The notes beneath the pieces were generated by a model. It was not told the DNA's origin, did no database searches, and saw only the letters and a program-made list of their open reading frames with translations. Source: Ancylothrix sp036704045 (GTDB lineage: Bacteria > Cyanobacteriota > Cyanobacteriia > Cyanobacteriales > Oscillatoriaceae). From it: a DNA stretch of 64,000 nt. Where the stretch lies: contig DATNQM010000053.1 of the NCBI GenBank assembly GCA_036704045.1, positions 186,001 through 250,000 of the forward strand, in the 5' to 3' direction. The position numbers and the translations under genes are program-made. The stretch's first letter is position 1, and each line of letters opens with the position of its first letter. This document shows positions 8,415 to 17,375 of the stretch, piece after piece.

Positions 8415-8735
8415 CTACTTCCCAAAAATTACATCTCGAATTTCATCAAGGGTTGAATTTTTGATAACAAGACGTTTTCCATTGGCAACCAAAACCACAT
8501 TATCAATTTTTTTATCAGTCTCAGCCTTTTTATAACGCTGATACCAACTATTAATTTCTTGAGAAAGTTTTTCCCCACTAGAAACCAAAATAATATTAAG
8601 CATCACCGAGTCAACAAACTCCCGGCTTGTTGCATTCACAGGCTGCCACATTCCGTTAATATCAGGACTCGCCACAAGGGCTTCTGCGGCTTCCACAGCG
8701 CCTTTTCCTTCAATTGCTAAGTGAATAACTGCCAT
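8415..8735 (-). CDS. Small protein of unknown function, possibly effector-associated (EACC-like)
   Basis: This is a predicted 106-residue protein starting MAVIHLAIEG; an upstream in-frame ATG at 8795 would add 20 residues but seems less likely. The pattern is a short strand, a helix (residues 12-22), a long central helix (SGEKLSQEINSWYQRYKKA) and two C-terminal strands around NVVLVANGKRLVIKN. This outline resembles the small effector-associated domains encoded next to caspase, trypsin or NTPase effectors. No such effector is adjacent here, so the assignment is weak. There is no signal peptide or membrane segment. Confidence 0.65.
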   Translation of the reverse strand: MAVIHLAIEGKGAVEAAEALVASPDINGMWQPVNATSREFVDSVMLNIILVSSGEKLSQEINSWYQRYKKAETDKKIDNVVLVANGKRLVIKNSTLDEIRDVIFGK

Positions 8736-8905
8736 AAATTTTTTTAGAAGATAACAACTTAATTTTACCCAAAATGAGCCAAACTTTCCGGCCACTTTTC
8801 AAAAAATAGCCTTATTCTTAATTTATCATTGTCCAACAAGAGTTAAAATACAACCAATAAAGCAACCATAAAAAACTTACTTACACTTTTTATTTCCAAA
8901 AAAAC

Positions 8906-9391
8906 ATGAAAATTTACAGCAAAGCCGACATCGAAATTCAAGCCACACCCGAAGAAGTCTTTGACTTTGCAACCAACGTAGAAAATTTACCCAAAGTCTT
9001 TAAAGGTTATGGAGTTATCCCCAGTATTATCAAAGCAGAAATAGTTGGGGGAATAGAAATGCAGCAAGGCGTAACCCGTCGCGTCACCAACTCCGATAAC
9101 TCCATCATTGACGAAGAAATTATCATCCTCAAAAAACCCACAAAACAAACTTATCAGCTAGTGAAAGGCTTTAAACCACCCTTTTCATTTTTAGTAAAAA
9201 AAGGCGGTGGAGACTGGACATTTTCCCCCATCGCCAACACCCCAAAATTAACCTTTCTCAACTGGGAATTTTACTTTGAATTAACCTCCCCCCTAGCCTA
9301 CCCCATCATGGCTTTTATCATGTCTGCCTACTTTCAAAAAGCCCAACAACTTTGCTTAAAAGAAATCAAAAAAAATCTTGAAAACCCCTAA
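8906..9391 (+). CDS. SRPBCC (START-like) family protein
   Basis: This is a cytosolic protein of 161 residues. It opens with the SRPBCC pattern: strand, then EIQATPEEVFDFATNVENLP helix, then alternating strands and a long C-terminal helix with FQKAQQLCLKEIKK. Members bind hydrophobic ligands or act as cyclases or hydratases; no ligand can be assigned here. It converges with the bestrophin gene, leaving only two bases between the stop codons, so they probably share overlapping 3' ends. Confidence 0.82.
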   Translation: MKIYSKADIEIQATPEEVFDFATNVENLPKVFKGYGVIPSIIKAEIVGGIEMQQGVTRRVTNSDNSIIDEEIIILKKPTKQTYQLVKGFKPPFSFLVKKGGGDWTFSPIANTPKLTFLNWEFYFELTSPLAYPIMAFIMSAYFQKAQQLCLKEIKKNLENP

Positions 9392-9393
9392 AT

Positions 9394-10332
9394 TTAGGAT
9401 TCCGAAATATCCGCCCACTTCACCGAATGTGTGTGAACGCTAGGATAAAGAGACATTAAATCTTCAATATTTCGTAACATCGTCCCGCAGATAGTATCGA
9501 GGGGCAAATCATTCGCATCTAACCCAAAAGGATTTTCAATTTCCAGACCAATTTCCTCAATACCAAACAACATAAAACTAACTAAACCAACCACCGGCCC
9601 CGTCCACCAATTTAACTTACTCACCACTTCAAAAGGCAACAACAAACAATAAATAAACAACAATTGTTTCAAATGAATAGCATAAGCCAAAGGCATCGGA
9701 GTTCGCAAAATTCTCTCACAGCCTCCCAAAATATCAACCATACTATCAAGCAGCTTATAAAGGGCCGATAGTTGATAACTATTCACACAACCTCGTTCAT
9801 GTTGTTTTTGTAAATAATCCCCAATCCAAAAAGCAATTTCCAGAGGAGGATTATTCATCATTTTAAGTTTTTCGTAACGGTCTGGAGACATTAAAGCCGC
9901 TAATTCTTCGTTAACACTTTGGCTTCGCAAATGTAATTTAGTTGCCACTGCAAAGGCAACTAGCAACCGCAAAATTGCTATTTTTTCTTGAGCATCTTGA
10001 GGTTCTTTTTCATCAATAGCAACCCAAATTTGTCTTGCCAAATTGCGAACCGTATTAACCAAACCACCCCAAAGTTTGCGCCCTTCCCAAAACCGTTCAT
10101 AGGCCGTATTTGTCCGAAAAACCAACAACAAACCAATCACAATATTAGGAACAAACCCAAAAATAGGAGTATTAACCGGCAACTTAAAATAAAACAAAAG
10201 CGAAACAATAAATCCTAGAAAACCACAAAATATAACTCTCCCCAAAACAGCAGGAATAACCGATCCTTTAATTTGGGTTACAAATCTTAACCAATGTATT
10301 CTTTCCATTGCCGTCATATCATTTTTTATCAT
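9394..10332 (-). CDS. Bestrophin family anion channel (copy 1)
   Basis: The 312-residue membrane protein carries the bestrophin signature FRTNTAYERFWEGRKLWG near residue 72, with hydrophobic segments at about 28-48, 55-70, 208-225 and 236-252 and a conserved C-terminal stretch (GIEEIGLEIENPFGLDANDL). Bestrophins form pentameric chloride or bicarbonate channels. In chloroplasts and cyanobacteria they are linked to membrane potential or bicarbonate flow into thylakoids. A clear paralogue lies at 24808-25707. The start could also be M6 or M9. The ion selectivity is not readable from the sequence. Confidence 0.9.
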   Translation of the reverse strand: MIKNDMTAMERIHWLRFVTQIKGSVIPAVLGRVIFCGFLGFIVSLLFYFKLPVNTPIFGFVPNIVIGLLLVFRTNTAYERFWEGRKLWGGLVNTVRNLARQIWVAIDEKEPQDAQEKIAILRLLVAFAVATKLHLRSQSVNEELAALMSPDRYEKLKMMNNPPLEIAFWIGDYLQKQHERGCVNSYQLSALYKLLDSMVDILGGCERILRTPMPLAYAIHLKQLLFIYCLLLPFEVVSKLNWWTGPVVGLVSFMLFGIEEIGLEIENPFGLDANDLPLDTICGTMLRNIEDLMSLYPSVHTHSVKWADISES

Positions 10333-10462
10333 CGGATTAATTAATACTCATATTTGCAAGAAATTATAGAAGCAATCCCCTTATAGATAGACCTATTTAA
10401 ACAAATCTAAGTCATTTGTCAAGACTCCTTTATCAATTTTCACTCATCTTAAATAGAAAAAA

Positions 10463-10513
10463 GGTTTCTAAAAGCCCGGTTCTTAAATAAACCGGACTTT
10501 TGGCTTACCATAG
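10463..10513 (-). terminator. Hairpin downstream of pheS, copy 1 of a 51-bp dispersed repeat
   Basis: A 12-base stem (10470-10481 with 10490-10501, one mismatch) lies 51 bases after the pheS stop codon. It can act as an intrinsic terminator in the minus direction, where CTTTT and a later T-rich run follow. The flank TTTTGGCTTACCATAG (10498-10513) recurs with one change at 22655-22670. Over 51 bases the two sites agree at 40 positions. Confidence 0.6.
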
Positions 10514-10551
10514 CAGACTAAAAAACGTCATAAAAATGACCAAAAACCAAA

Positions 10552-11559
10552 CTAAAACTGTCGTAAAAAGCGTAAATCGCTCGCATAAACACGGCGGATA
10601 TCATCAATTTGGTGTAAAACCATAGCAAAACGTTCTACACCAAAACCAGCCGCAAAACCCGTATATTTTTCCGGGTCATAGCCAACAGTTCTTAACACAT
10701 TTGGGTCTACCATACCACAACCCAAAACCTCCAACCACTTACCTTGCCACTTCACATCAACCTCCGCCGAAGGTTCAGTAAAAGGAAAATAACTAGCCCG
10801 GAAACGAATTTCTAAATCCTCCCCAAAAATTTGCCCTAAAAACTCCTTCAGAGTTCCCTTAAGGTCATTAAAAGTCAAACCCTCATCAATAGCTAAAAGC
10901 TCAATTTGATGAAAAACCGCCGCATGAGTAGCATCCACAGTATCACGACGATAAACACGACCCGGCGCCACAATTCTAATCGGAGGTTTGTGATTTTCCA
11001 TATAGCGAATTTGCACAGAAGAAGTATGAGTCCGTAGCAAATTCCCATCCGGCAAATAAAAAGTATCCTGCATATCCCTAGCAGGATGATCCGGCGGCGT
11101 ATTCAAAGCCTCAAAATTATAATAATCACTCTCCATTTCCGGGCCCGTAGCCACCGTATAACCCAACCCAACAAAAATATCTAAAACCCGGTCAATCATC
11201 CCATTTAAAGGATGAACACGACCCTGGGGACGAGAAACCCCCGGCATAGAAACATCCAGCGTTTCCGACTCAAGTTGAGCTTGAATAGCAGCCGATTCCA
11301 AAGCCGACCGCTTCGCATCCAAATCACCTTGCAGCGCATCCTTAACCTGATTAGCAGCAGCCCCAATACGAGGCCGGTCGGCAGCGTCTAACCGACCCAT
11401 TCCGCCTAAAATCTTAGAAAGTTGACCCTTTTTGCCAAAATAGCCAACCCGTAACTCTTCCAAACGTTCTAAACTATCAGCACTCCTAATAGCCTGCTGC
11501 GCCTCGTGACGCAGCGAATCCAATTGAGCCTCTAAATCCGAAAGCGCAGTCGTACTCAT
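10552..11559 (-). CDS. pheS: Phenylalanine-tRNA ligase alpha subunit
   Basis: This is the catalytic alpha subunit that charges tRNA-Phe together with PheT, which is not encoded nearby. With the start at 11559 (MSTTALSDLEAQL) it has 335 residues, the normal length; an upstream in-frame ATG at 11589 would add ten residues of little family character. The N-terminal coiled coil covers about 1-85. The class II core follows, with motif 2 around RTHTSSVQIRYM and VYRRDTVDATHAAVFHQIEL and motif 3 GFAAGFGVERFAMVLH. It is transcribed away from surE. A hairpin terminator lies just downstream. Confidence 0.96.
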   Translation of the reverse strand: MSTTALSDLEAQLDSLRHEAQQAIRSADSLERLEELRVGYFGKKGQLSKILGGMGRLDAADRPRIGAAANQVKDALQGDLDAKRSALESAAIQAQLESETLDVSMPGVSRPQGRVHPLNGMIDRVLDIFVGLGYTVATGPEMESDYYNFEALNTPPDHPARDMQDTFYLPDGNLLRTHTSSVQIRYMENHKPPIRIVAPGRVYRRDTVDATHAAVFHQIELLAIDEGLTFNDLKGTLKEFLGQIFGEDLEIRFRASYFPFTEPSAEVDVKWQGKWLEVLGCGMVDPNVLRTVGYDPEKYTGFAAGFGVERFAMVLHQIDDIRRVYASDLRFLRQF

Positions 11560-11721
11560 CGCAAAGATATCATTAAAAATTGCAGTCAATCCGAGTCTAA
11601 CCCGAACCGACCCACACCCACAGCCCTAAACCGCAAACCCCATCGGCGGACATCAACTTAACCAACAAACCCATCCTACTAAATCCGCCCGGTTCCATCA
11701 AAACACCCCAACCACACAACC

Positions 11722-12525
11722 ATGAAACTACTTTTAAGCAACGACGACGGCATATTTTCCCTTGGTATTCGTACCCTTGCTAACACCCTAGCCGCCGCCG
11801 GCCACGAAGTAAACGTCGTATGTCCCGACCAAGAACGCTCAGCTACCGGACACGGCCTTACCCTGCATCACCCAATCCGCGCCGAAATTGTTGAGTCCAT
11901 CTTCCACCCCGCCGTCAAAGCCTGGTCTTGTTCTGGCACACCGGCCGACTGCGTAAAGCTGGCATTGTGGGCCCTACTCGATTCCCCACCAGATTTTGTC
12001 CTTTCTGGCATCAACCAAGGCCAAAACCTCGGCAGCGATATCCTCTACTCTGGCACCGTCTCAGCCGCTATGGAAGGATTACTCGAAGGCATTCCTAGTA
12101 TGGCTTTTAGCCTGGCTTCCTACACCATGAGAGAGTTTAAACCGGCCGCCCAATACGCCAAACAGCTACTAGACGACCTCGAAAACAATCCCCTACCGGC
12201 CCTGATGTTATTAAACGTCAACATTCCGCCGGTTAGCAGTCAAGAAATTGCCGGTGTTGTCCTCACCCGTCTGGGAGTGCGTCGCTATATTGATGTCTTC
12301 CAAAAACGAGTAGATCCGCGTGGCAAAACCTATTACTGGTTGGCCGGTGAAGTCCTTGAAGAAGTTGAACAACCCCACGACTTACATCTCCCTGGCGGTA
12401 TCCCGACGGATGTTGAAAAAATTCGCCAGAACTACATTACCCTTACGCCGCTTCACTACAATCTGACTGATGGCCCTGCTTTACAAAAATTACTATCTTG
12501 GCAAATCCCTAATCTTCAAAGCTAA
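11722..12525 (+). CDS. surE: 5'/3'-nucleotidase SurE
   Basis: The 267-residue protein starts MKLLLSNDDGI, with the metal-binding NDDG motif at 7-10. Downstream are ATGHGLTLHHP, SGTPADCVKLAL and SGINQGQNLGSDILYSGTV, all diagnostic for SurE phosphatases. These enzymes remove phosphate from nucleoside monophosphates and short polyphosphates in the cytoplasm and are linked to stress and stationary-phase survival. Length and motif order are complete, so an active enzyme is expected. The coding strand here is strongly C-rich at third positions, unlike the T-rich gene that follows. Confidence 0.95.
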   Translation: MKLLLSNDDGIFSLGIRTLANTLAAAGHEVNVVCPDQERSATGHGLTLHHPIRAEIVESIFHPAVKAWSCSGTPADCVKLALWALLDSPPDFVLSGINQGQNLGSDILYSGTVSAAMEGLLEGIPSMAFSLASYTMREFKPAAQYAKQLLDDLENNPLPALMLLNVNIPPVSSQEIAGVVLTRLGVRRYIDVFQKRVDPRGKTYYWLAGEVLEEVEQPHDLHLPGGIPTDVEKIRQNYITLTPLHYNLTDGPALQKLLSWQIPNLQS

Positions 12526-12599
12526 AACACTTGTTTGCCTATCAATTCACCCACTCCCCCTCCTAGGAAGATTCAAATAACGGCAGTAGACTAGAAATA

Positions 12600-12767
12600 G
12601 GTGGAAAAACTCCCACAGCGGAATCGGCCTCTGGCACAAAGCTAAGGCTTTCGGGATGTTGCGCTGCAAGATAAACCCCCACTAGCGCCAGCAAAAGTCC
12701 TCTTTAAAGGGCTGTGTCGGGCAGATAGGCTTTCCGATGCCCAACTTCTCAAACCATCGGCTTTTTT
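12600..12767 (+). ncRNA. Structured RNA candidate, possibly 6S RNA
   Basis: The non-coding stretch after surE can fold into a long irregular rod. GAATCGG and GCCT..CTG near 12620-12638 can pair with CAGATAGGC and CCGAT near 12722-12738. CACA near 12640 can pair with TGTG, and a distal arm forms between TTGC-GCT and AGC..GCAA. A weak -10 (TAGACT, 12587-12592) precedes it, and an intrinsic terminator ends it at 12767. Size (about 168 bases), rod shape and central unpaired region fit 6S RNA, the RNA polymerase decoy. I cannot confirm the family by alignment. The boundaries are approximate. Confidence 0.42.
12734..12767 (+). terminator. Intrinsic terminator overlapping an alternative hairpin
   Basis: CCGATG (12734-12739) pairs with CATCGG (12755-12760) and is followed by CTTTTTT. 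The left arm also belongs to a competing stem, GGGCA (12719-12723) with TGCCC (12738-12742). The two hairpins are mutually exclusive. This could be a simple 3' end of an RNA or an attenuator before the next gene. Confidence 0.7.
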
Positions 12768-12834
12768 CACCGGCCCTTTTTATCAACAAGTCCCCCAAAA
12801 TTTATCACTTTTATTGGGAAAGCGGGATAAACCA

Positions 12835-13227
12835 ATGAACGCTCACATCTTTGACAGTCATTCCGTCAGTTGCCCGATTTGTAAACGCACTAGCACTCTG
12901 CCTTCTACTCCTGTCCTAGGCGGTTTTTATTCTTGCCCCTACTGCCAAGAACGTTTGGTTATTTCTGCTAGTGGTCATTATGTCCGTGATCCTTTTAATT
13001 TTCGTCGTCTAGCGGTGGGGCGTACTCTACGTCAACAAAGCCGTCCTCTGGCACGAGTTTGGCGTGATGTTCGCCTATCAAAACGTCCTTCTCTTGTTGC
13101 TGTGGTGGCCGGTTTTGTGGCCGCCGGTGTCACTTTTGTTACTCTCTCCGGTTGGATACCCTCCACTGATAATCCTTTTCAGAAAATATTAGAAGAAGTT
13201 TCCGAAAGTATAGAATCTATACATTAG
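12835..13227 (+). CDS. Small zinc-ribbon membrane protein, function unknown
   Basis: With the ATG at 12835 the protein has 130 residues; a TTG seven codons earlier is possible. CPIC and CPYC, 21 residues apart between about 13 and 37, form a four-cysteine zinc ribbon. The middle is rich in arginine (VGRTLRQQSRPLARVWRDVR), and one membrane span near 90-110 (LVAVVAGFVAAGVTFVTLSG) puts the ribbon and basic patch in the cytoplasm if the N-terminus is inside. A role in nucleic-acid or envelope biology is possible but not shown. The structured RNA and its terminator lie directly upstream. Confidence 0.72.
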   Translation: MNAHIFDSHSVSCPICKRTSTLPSTPVLGGFYSCPYCQERLVISASGHYVRDPFNFRRLAVGRTLRQQSRPLARVWRDVRLSKRPSLVAVVAGFVAAGVTFVTLSGWIPSTDNPFQKILEEVSESIESIH

Positions 13228-13259
13228 TTTTGTATTTTGTCAATAGTTATTGGTACTTA

Positions 13260-14867
13260 TTATTTTGTTACCAATATCCAACCGGCCTCTCTTTGAATTT
13301 CTTTTAAACCATCTATTTTGATTTCCTGCCATACCTTTTCATCTAATAATAAATAGGGTTTATCATCTTGTTGGGCGTGTTTTTGGAGTTGTTCAAAACT
13401 TGCAGAAATTACGCGCCTGTCACTATAAAAATCTAAAGAAGGCCGGTTGTATCCAAAGGATGTATAAACAATTGTCCCCGCTGGAGTTGATTTTTTAATA
13501 ATTGCGGCCACCGGCTTAACAGGATAACTTTCTGCTAATTCCCACACCCAATTATCACTCATTACAAACAACGTTAAGGATAAATAACATCCCCAAAATA
13601 AAACTAAAATAAACTGCGGATCTTCTTGGTAAATTAAAAAGGCTACGATCATCATTGTTAATGCCACACAGCCCATCACTAACTGAATATCCCTTTCTAC
13701 AACCGGCCCAAACCCAAAATAAATAAATCCAGCTGAAGATACTACCGCCAACAACCCAAATACTGCCACCCACCAAGGTGAATAAATTTTTCCTTTGTAT
13801 AACTTAGCTAAAGGTAAAAATCTTTTATTTACAACCCTCTTTCCCCACATTTCCGCTAAACTGACACCACAAACCAAAGCCAATACCGGATAAACCGGCA
13901 ACACATACCAAGGTAATTTGGTTTGCATCAAAGAGATTACTCCTAAATAGATTCCACCCCAAACAAAAATTAACTTTGCCCAACCCATAGTGCGATTTTC
14001 CCAAACCAAATTTAAGCCCATCGGCACAAAAAATAACCAAGGCCAGCTATATTTAAAAATTTCTAAAAGATAATACCAAACCGGGCCGGTGTTTCCTTCC
14101 ACCTTCGTTACAATGCGGTTAAAAGATTGACTTAATAAATGATTTTTGACAAAAATATCACCATAGTGTATTACTTGCATTCCATACCAACCGCAGGCCG
14201 GTAACAGCCCCAAAAACAAGCCAACCCACAAATATTTAGAACGTAATAAACGCGGCGTATCCCAAAGGATAAAAATTTGGACAATTGCCAATAAAAGTAT
14301 TGCCAAAATTCCTTTTGTTAAAGTCACCAAACCTAAACCAAAGCCAATACCCAAAGCAAAACGTAAATCTCGACGGGAACGTAAAACACACCAAATTGTT
14401 AATAAGAAAAAACAATTAATTGCCCCATCCAACATAGCCAACCGGCCATGCCGAATCACCGGCAAAAAGGTAAGATAAACCAAAGCCGAAAAAAGGGCCG
14501 GTGTCCGCAGTGGAAAAACCTCTCGCGCCACCCCATACAAAAGCGGAACAGCCAAAGCCGATAACATAGCCGGCACCAATCTTGCCGACCACTCATTAAC
14601 TCCAGCCCACTGATAAATAACAGCAATTAAAGAATGAATTAAAGGAGGCTTATTAAAATAAACTTCTCCATTTTGAGTAGGAAAAAGCCAATTAGAAGAA
14701 CGAAAAATATCACGGGCCACCGAGGCAACAATACCTTCATCCCAATCACGCAAAGGCGAATTTCCCAAATCAACACTATATAAAAAAAATGCCGCCGCCA
14801 TAAGGGCTAAGATCCAGAATTGTTCTAAACGCTTATCATCCCCTTGAGACTTCTCTAAATTAAACAT
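13260..14867 (-). CDS. GT39/ArnT-like membrane glycosyltransferase
   Basis: The 535-residue polytopic membrane protein has about eleven hydrophobic segments and a C-terminal soluble domain. The N-terminal loop carries LRDWDEGIVASVARDI, with the acidic pair typical of ArnT/PMT_2 enzymes, then YFNKPPLIHSL and the NEWSARLVPAMLSALAVPLL block. These enzymes transfer a sugar from a polyprenyl-phosphate donor to lipid or protein on the outer face of the membrane. Donor and acceptor cannot be read from the sequence. It is not obviously in an operon; the kinase gene ends 83 bases upstream. Confidence 0.87.
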   Translation of the reverse strand: MFNLEKSQGDDKRLEQFWILALMAAAFFLYSVDLGNSPLRDWDEGIVASVARDIFRSSNWLFPTQNGEVYFNKPPLIHSLIAVIYQWAGVNEWSARLVPAMLSALAVPLLYGVAREVFPLRTPALFSALVYLTFLPVIRHGRLAMLDGAINCFFLLTIWCVLRSRRDLRFALGIGFGLGLVTLTKGILAILLLAIVQIFILWDTPRLLRSKYLWVGLFLGLLPACGWYGMQVIHYGDIFVKNHLLSQSFNRIVTKVEGNTGPVWYYLLEIFKYSWPWLFFVPMGLNLVWENRTMGWAKLIFVWGGIYLGVISLMQTKLPWYVLPVYPVLALVCGVSLAEMWGKRVVNKRFLPLAKLYKGKIYSPWWVAVFGLLAVVSSAGFIYFGFGPVVERDIQLVMGCVALTMMIVAFLIYQEDPQFILVLFWGCYLSLTLFVMSDNWVWELAESYPVKPVAAIIKKSTPAGTIVYTSFGYNRPSLDFYSDRRVISASFEQLQKHAQQDDKPYLLLDEKVWQEIKIDGLKEIQREAGWILVTK

Positions 14868-14950
14868 CTTTATTAATTATTAATTGCTATAAACTTATGG
14901 GATTTTTGTCAAAACTCTAAGGAAAAAAGACAAAACAAAAAATAAGATTT

Positions 14951-17137
14951 TTACCTTAAAAGCCAAAGTTTAATAGTAGTATCTTCACTAGCACTAATCA
15001 AAGTTTTGCCATCGGGAGTAATTGCCAGGGCTAGAATACTATCCACATGACCTTTAAGTGTATCGAGTAATTGACCTTCTGCCACATCCCAAAGTTTAAC
15101 CGTACTATCTAAACTCCCGGCACCCGACGCCAGCATTTTACCATCAGGACTAAACACCAAAGAATTCACCACATCAGAATGGCCGAAAAAAGTTCGTTCT
15201 ACCTTGCCGGTGTTTAAATTCCATAAATCAATACTGCCATCCCCATTGCCAGTTGCAAGGGTATTACCATCAGGACTAAAAGCGACTGTTTGTAAACGTC
15301 GGGAAAGACTTTCAAAAACTTGTAGAGGTCGGCAAGATTGACCGACATCACACCGCGATAAGACATCCCAAAACATTAATTTATTATCGCCACCGGCAGA
15401 CACCAAAATATTACTTTCGGGTTGATTAACTGCCGGTTGGGCCGGTGTAATAGGCAAAACATTTCTAAAAGCCAGCGCCACGACTCCCTCAGAATGTCCC
15501 TGAAAAGTAGCCCGCAGTTGATAAGTTGCCATATCCCAGACTTTAATTGTACTGTCAGCCCCTCCAGAAACCAACATTTTACCATCGGGACTAAAGACAA
15601 GGGAAACCACCCAACCACTTTGAGAAGAAAACTCCTTTTTTAGAGTGCCGGTAGCCAAATCCCAAAGTTTAATTGTACTATCGCCACTACCAGAAGCAGC
15701 CGTATTACCATCGGGACTAATAGCAACAGTCCAGACCTCATTTATATGACCTTTCATCGAGTGAATAATTTTCCCCTGGGGTAAATTCCAAATATTCACA
15801 CTTTTGTCAACAGAACCGCTAATTAATAATTGGCCATCCGGGCTAATAGCAAGAGAATTAACCCCCCACAAATGACCTGACAAAGTATTAATTAAAATCG
15901 GCTTTTTCCAGCTATTTTCGGATTTTTTAACTGGATTATTTATCGGTGTTTCTTCATTTAAGATAACAGAATTACTCCCCTGAGATAAAACCAAATCATA
16001 AAATTCGCTACCAACGGCTGTTAATAAAACTGTCACCCCACCACCAAAAAGTAATAAAGTAATAAAAGCACTAACTTTATAACTATTATTTTTTGATTTT
16101 TTGCTAGAGTTAGAATTACTTTTTTGAGAGCGTCTTTTGCGTTTAGAACGGGGTAACGTTGCCAGGGGTGTAACAGAGCGCGGAGGAGAAGCAGGCAGAC
16201 TGGCCGGTGTGCTAGATTGGGAATATTCAGGACTATCAAGGTCATGTAATCTTTGTAAAATTACCCCTGTATTTTGGGGCCGGTTCCCTGGAAAAGGAGC
16301 CATGAGATAATCAATTAAATCGGCCAAATTTGGAGAAATTTGAGGTGCTTTTTCTCGCCAAATTAATTGACCGTTTCGAGAATTTTCGCTGAAATCATTA
16401 GGGTCATGGCCTGTTAGTAAAAATACCATTGTGCGTCCCAACGCAAAAAAATCCGATTGGGGCACAGCTTTACCATTAGCTTGTTCGGGTGGAGTATAAC
16501 CTGGAGACACAATACCAGTAACTTTATGACCCCCACCGCCAACTTTTGCAAGGTAGGTGCCAGTCACTTCGCGGACGCTGCCAAAATCAATTAAAACTAA
16601 TTGGCCGGTGGGCCGCAACATAATATTAGAAGGTTTAATATCGCGGTGAAAATATTGTTCGTGATGAACTTTATCTAAAATTTCAACAAGTTGTTTTAAC
16701 CAGGCTTTAGCTTGTTGTTGGCTAATAGGTTGAGAGGAACCAATATTAATAAACCATTCTTCTAAATTTGACCCTTCGATTTTTTCCATTACCAAGCAAT
16801 GCAGCGGTTTAGGACTATTGCGAGGTGAAAAAGTAAAATAGCCATCTGGTTCAACTCTGGGAATTCCAGGATGTTGTAAACACCCTAAAACCGCTGCTTC
16901 TCGCTCAAATAGGGCAATTGCTTTTGTGTTATTTTCGGTGAGAACTTTTAAAACTTTAGCGGTGCCCAAGGTGTCGGAAATTTCAAAGGTTTTCCCAAAG
17001 CCACCTTCTCCTAAGAGGCGAACCAGTCGATAACGGTTTTGTAGCAATAGAGACGAACCGCAATGCCTACAAATGCGGTTATGAGCGTTTAAGGGATCGC
17101 TTGGGTTGAGGCAGTTGGGATTGAGGCAATAACTCAC
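14951..17137 (-). CDS. Serine/threonine protein kinase with C-terminal WD40 propeller
   Basis: The 728-residue protein begins at a GTG and opens with a zinc ribbon (C4, C9, C23, C26), common in cyanobacterial kinases of this type. The kinase domain covers about 37-300, with glycine loop GEGGFG (43-48), catalytic HRDIKPSNIM and LIDFGSVR in the DFG position. A proline/serine and basic linker is followed by one membrane span near 360-380. The remainder holds about seven WD40 blades (repeated SPDGKMLVSGGADSTIKVWD pattern). The kinase would be cytoplasmic and the propeller on the other side of the membrane, suggesting a receptor kinase. The ligand is unknown. Confidence 0.93.
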   Translation of the reverse strand: MSYCLNPNCLNPSDPLNAHNRICRHCGSSLLLQNRYRLVRLLGEGGFGKTFEISDTLGTAKVLKVLTENNTKAIALFEREAAVLGCLQHPGIPRVEPDGYFTFSPRNSPKPLHCLVMEKIEGSNLEEWFINIGSSQPISQQQAKAWLKQLVEILDKVHHEQYFHRDIKPSNIMLRPTGQLVLIDFGSVREVTGTYLAKVGGGGHKVTGIVSPGYTPPEQANGKAVPQSDFFALGRTMVFLLTGHDPNDFSENSRNGQLIWREKAPQISPNLADLIDYLMAPFPGNRPQNTGVILQRLHDLDSPEYSQSSTPASLPASPPRSVTPLATLPRSKRKRRSQKSNSNSSKKSKNNSYKVSAFITLLLFGGGVTVLLTAVGSEFYDLVLSQGSNSVILNEETPINNPVKKSENSWKKPILINTLSGHLWGVNSLAISPDGQLLISGSVDKSVNIWNLPQGKIIHSMKGHINEVWTVAISPDGNTAASGSGDSTIKLWDLATGTLKKEFSSQSGWVVSLVFSPDGKMLVSGGADSTIKVWDMATYQLRATFQGHSEGVVALAFRNVLPITPAQPAVNQPESNILVSAGGDNKLMFWDVLSRCDVGQSCRPLQVFESLSRRLQTVAFSPDGNTLATGNGDGSIDLWNLNTGKVERTFFGHSDVVNSLVFSPDGKMLASGAGSLDSTVKLWDVAEGQLLDTLKGHVDSILALAITPDGKTLISASEDTTIKLWLLR

Positions 17138-17375
17138 AGAGGTGATAATACCTTTTTTGAGCGCGGTAAGCTATTTTACAAGTTTGGCTCAGATTAATCA
17201 GCCTTTACGTTAGAAATGTAACACTGACTCGATTTTAATGACCAGCACGCATTATTTAAACGAAATAACAACCCTCCTTCGTATAAAAATTTATCTCCTG
17301 TGGTGAGAATTGGTCATAAAGCTGCTCTGCCCTTGCGTGGTAAGCTGAAACATCATTCAAAACTTGCTCCGCGTT

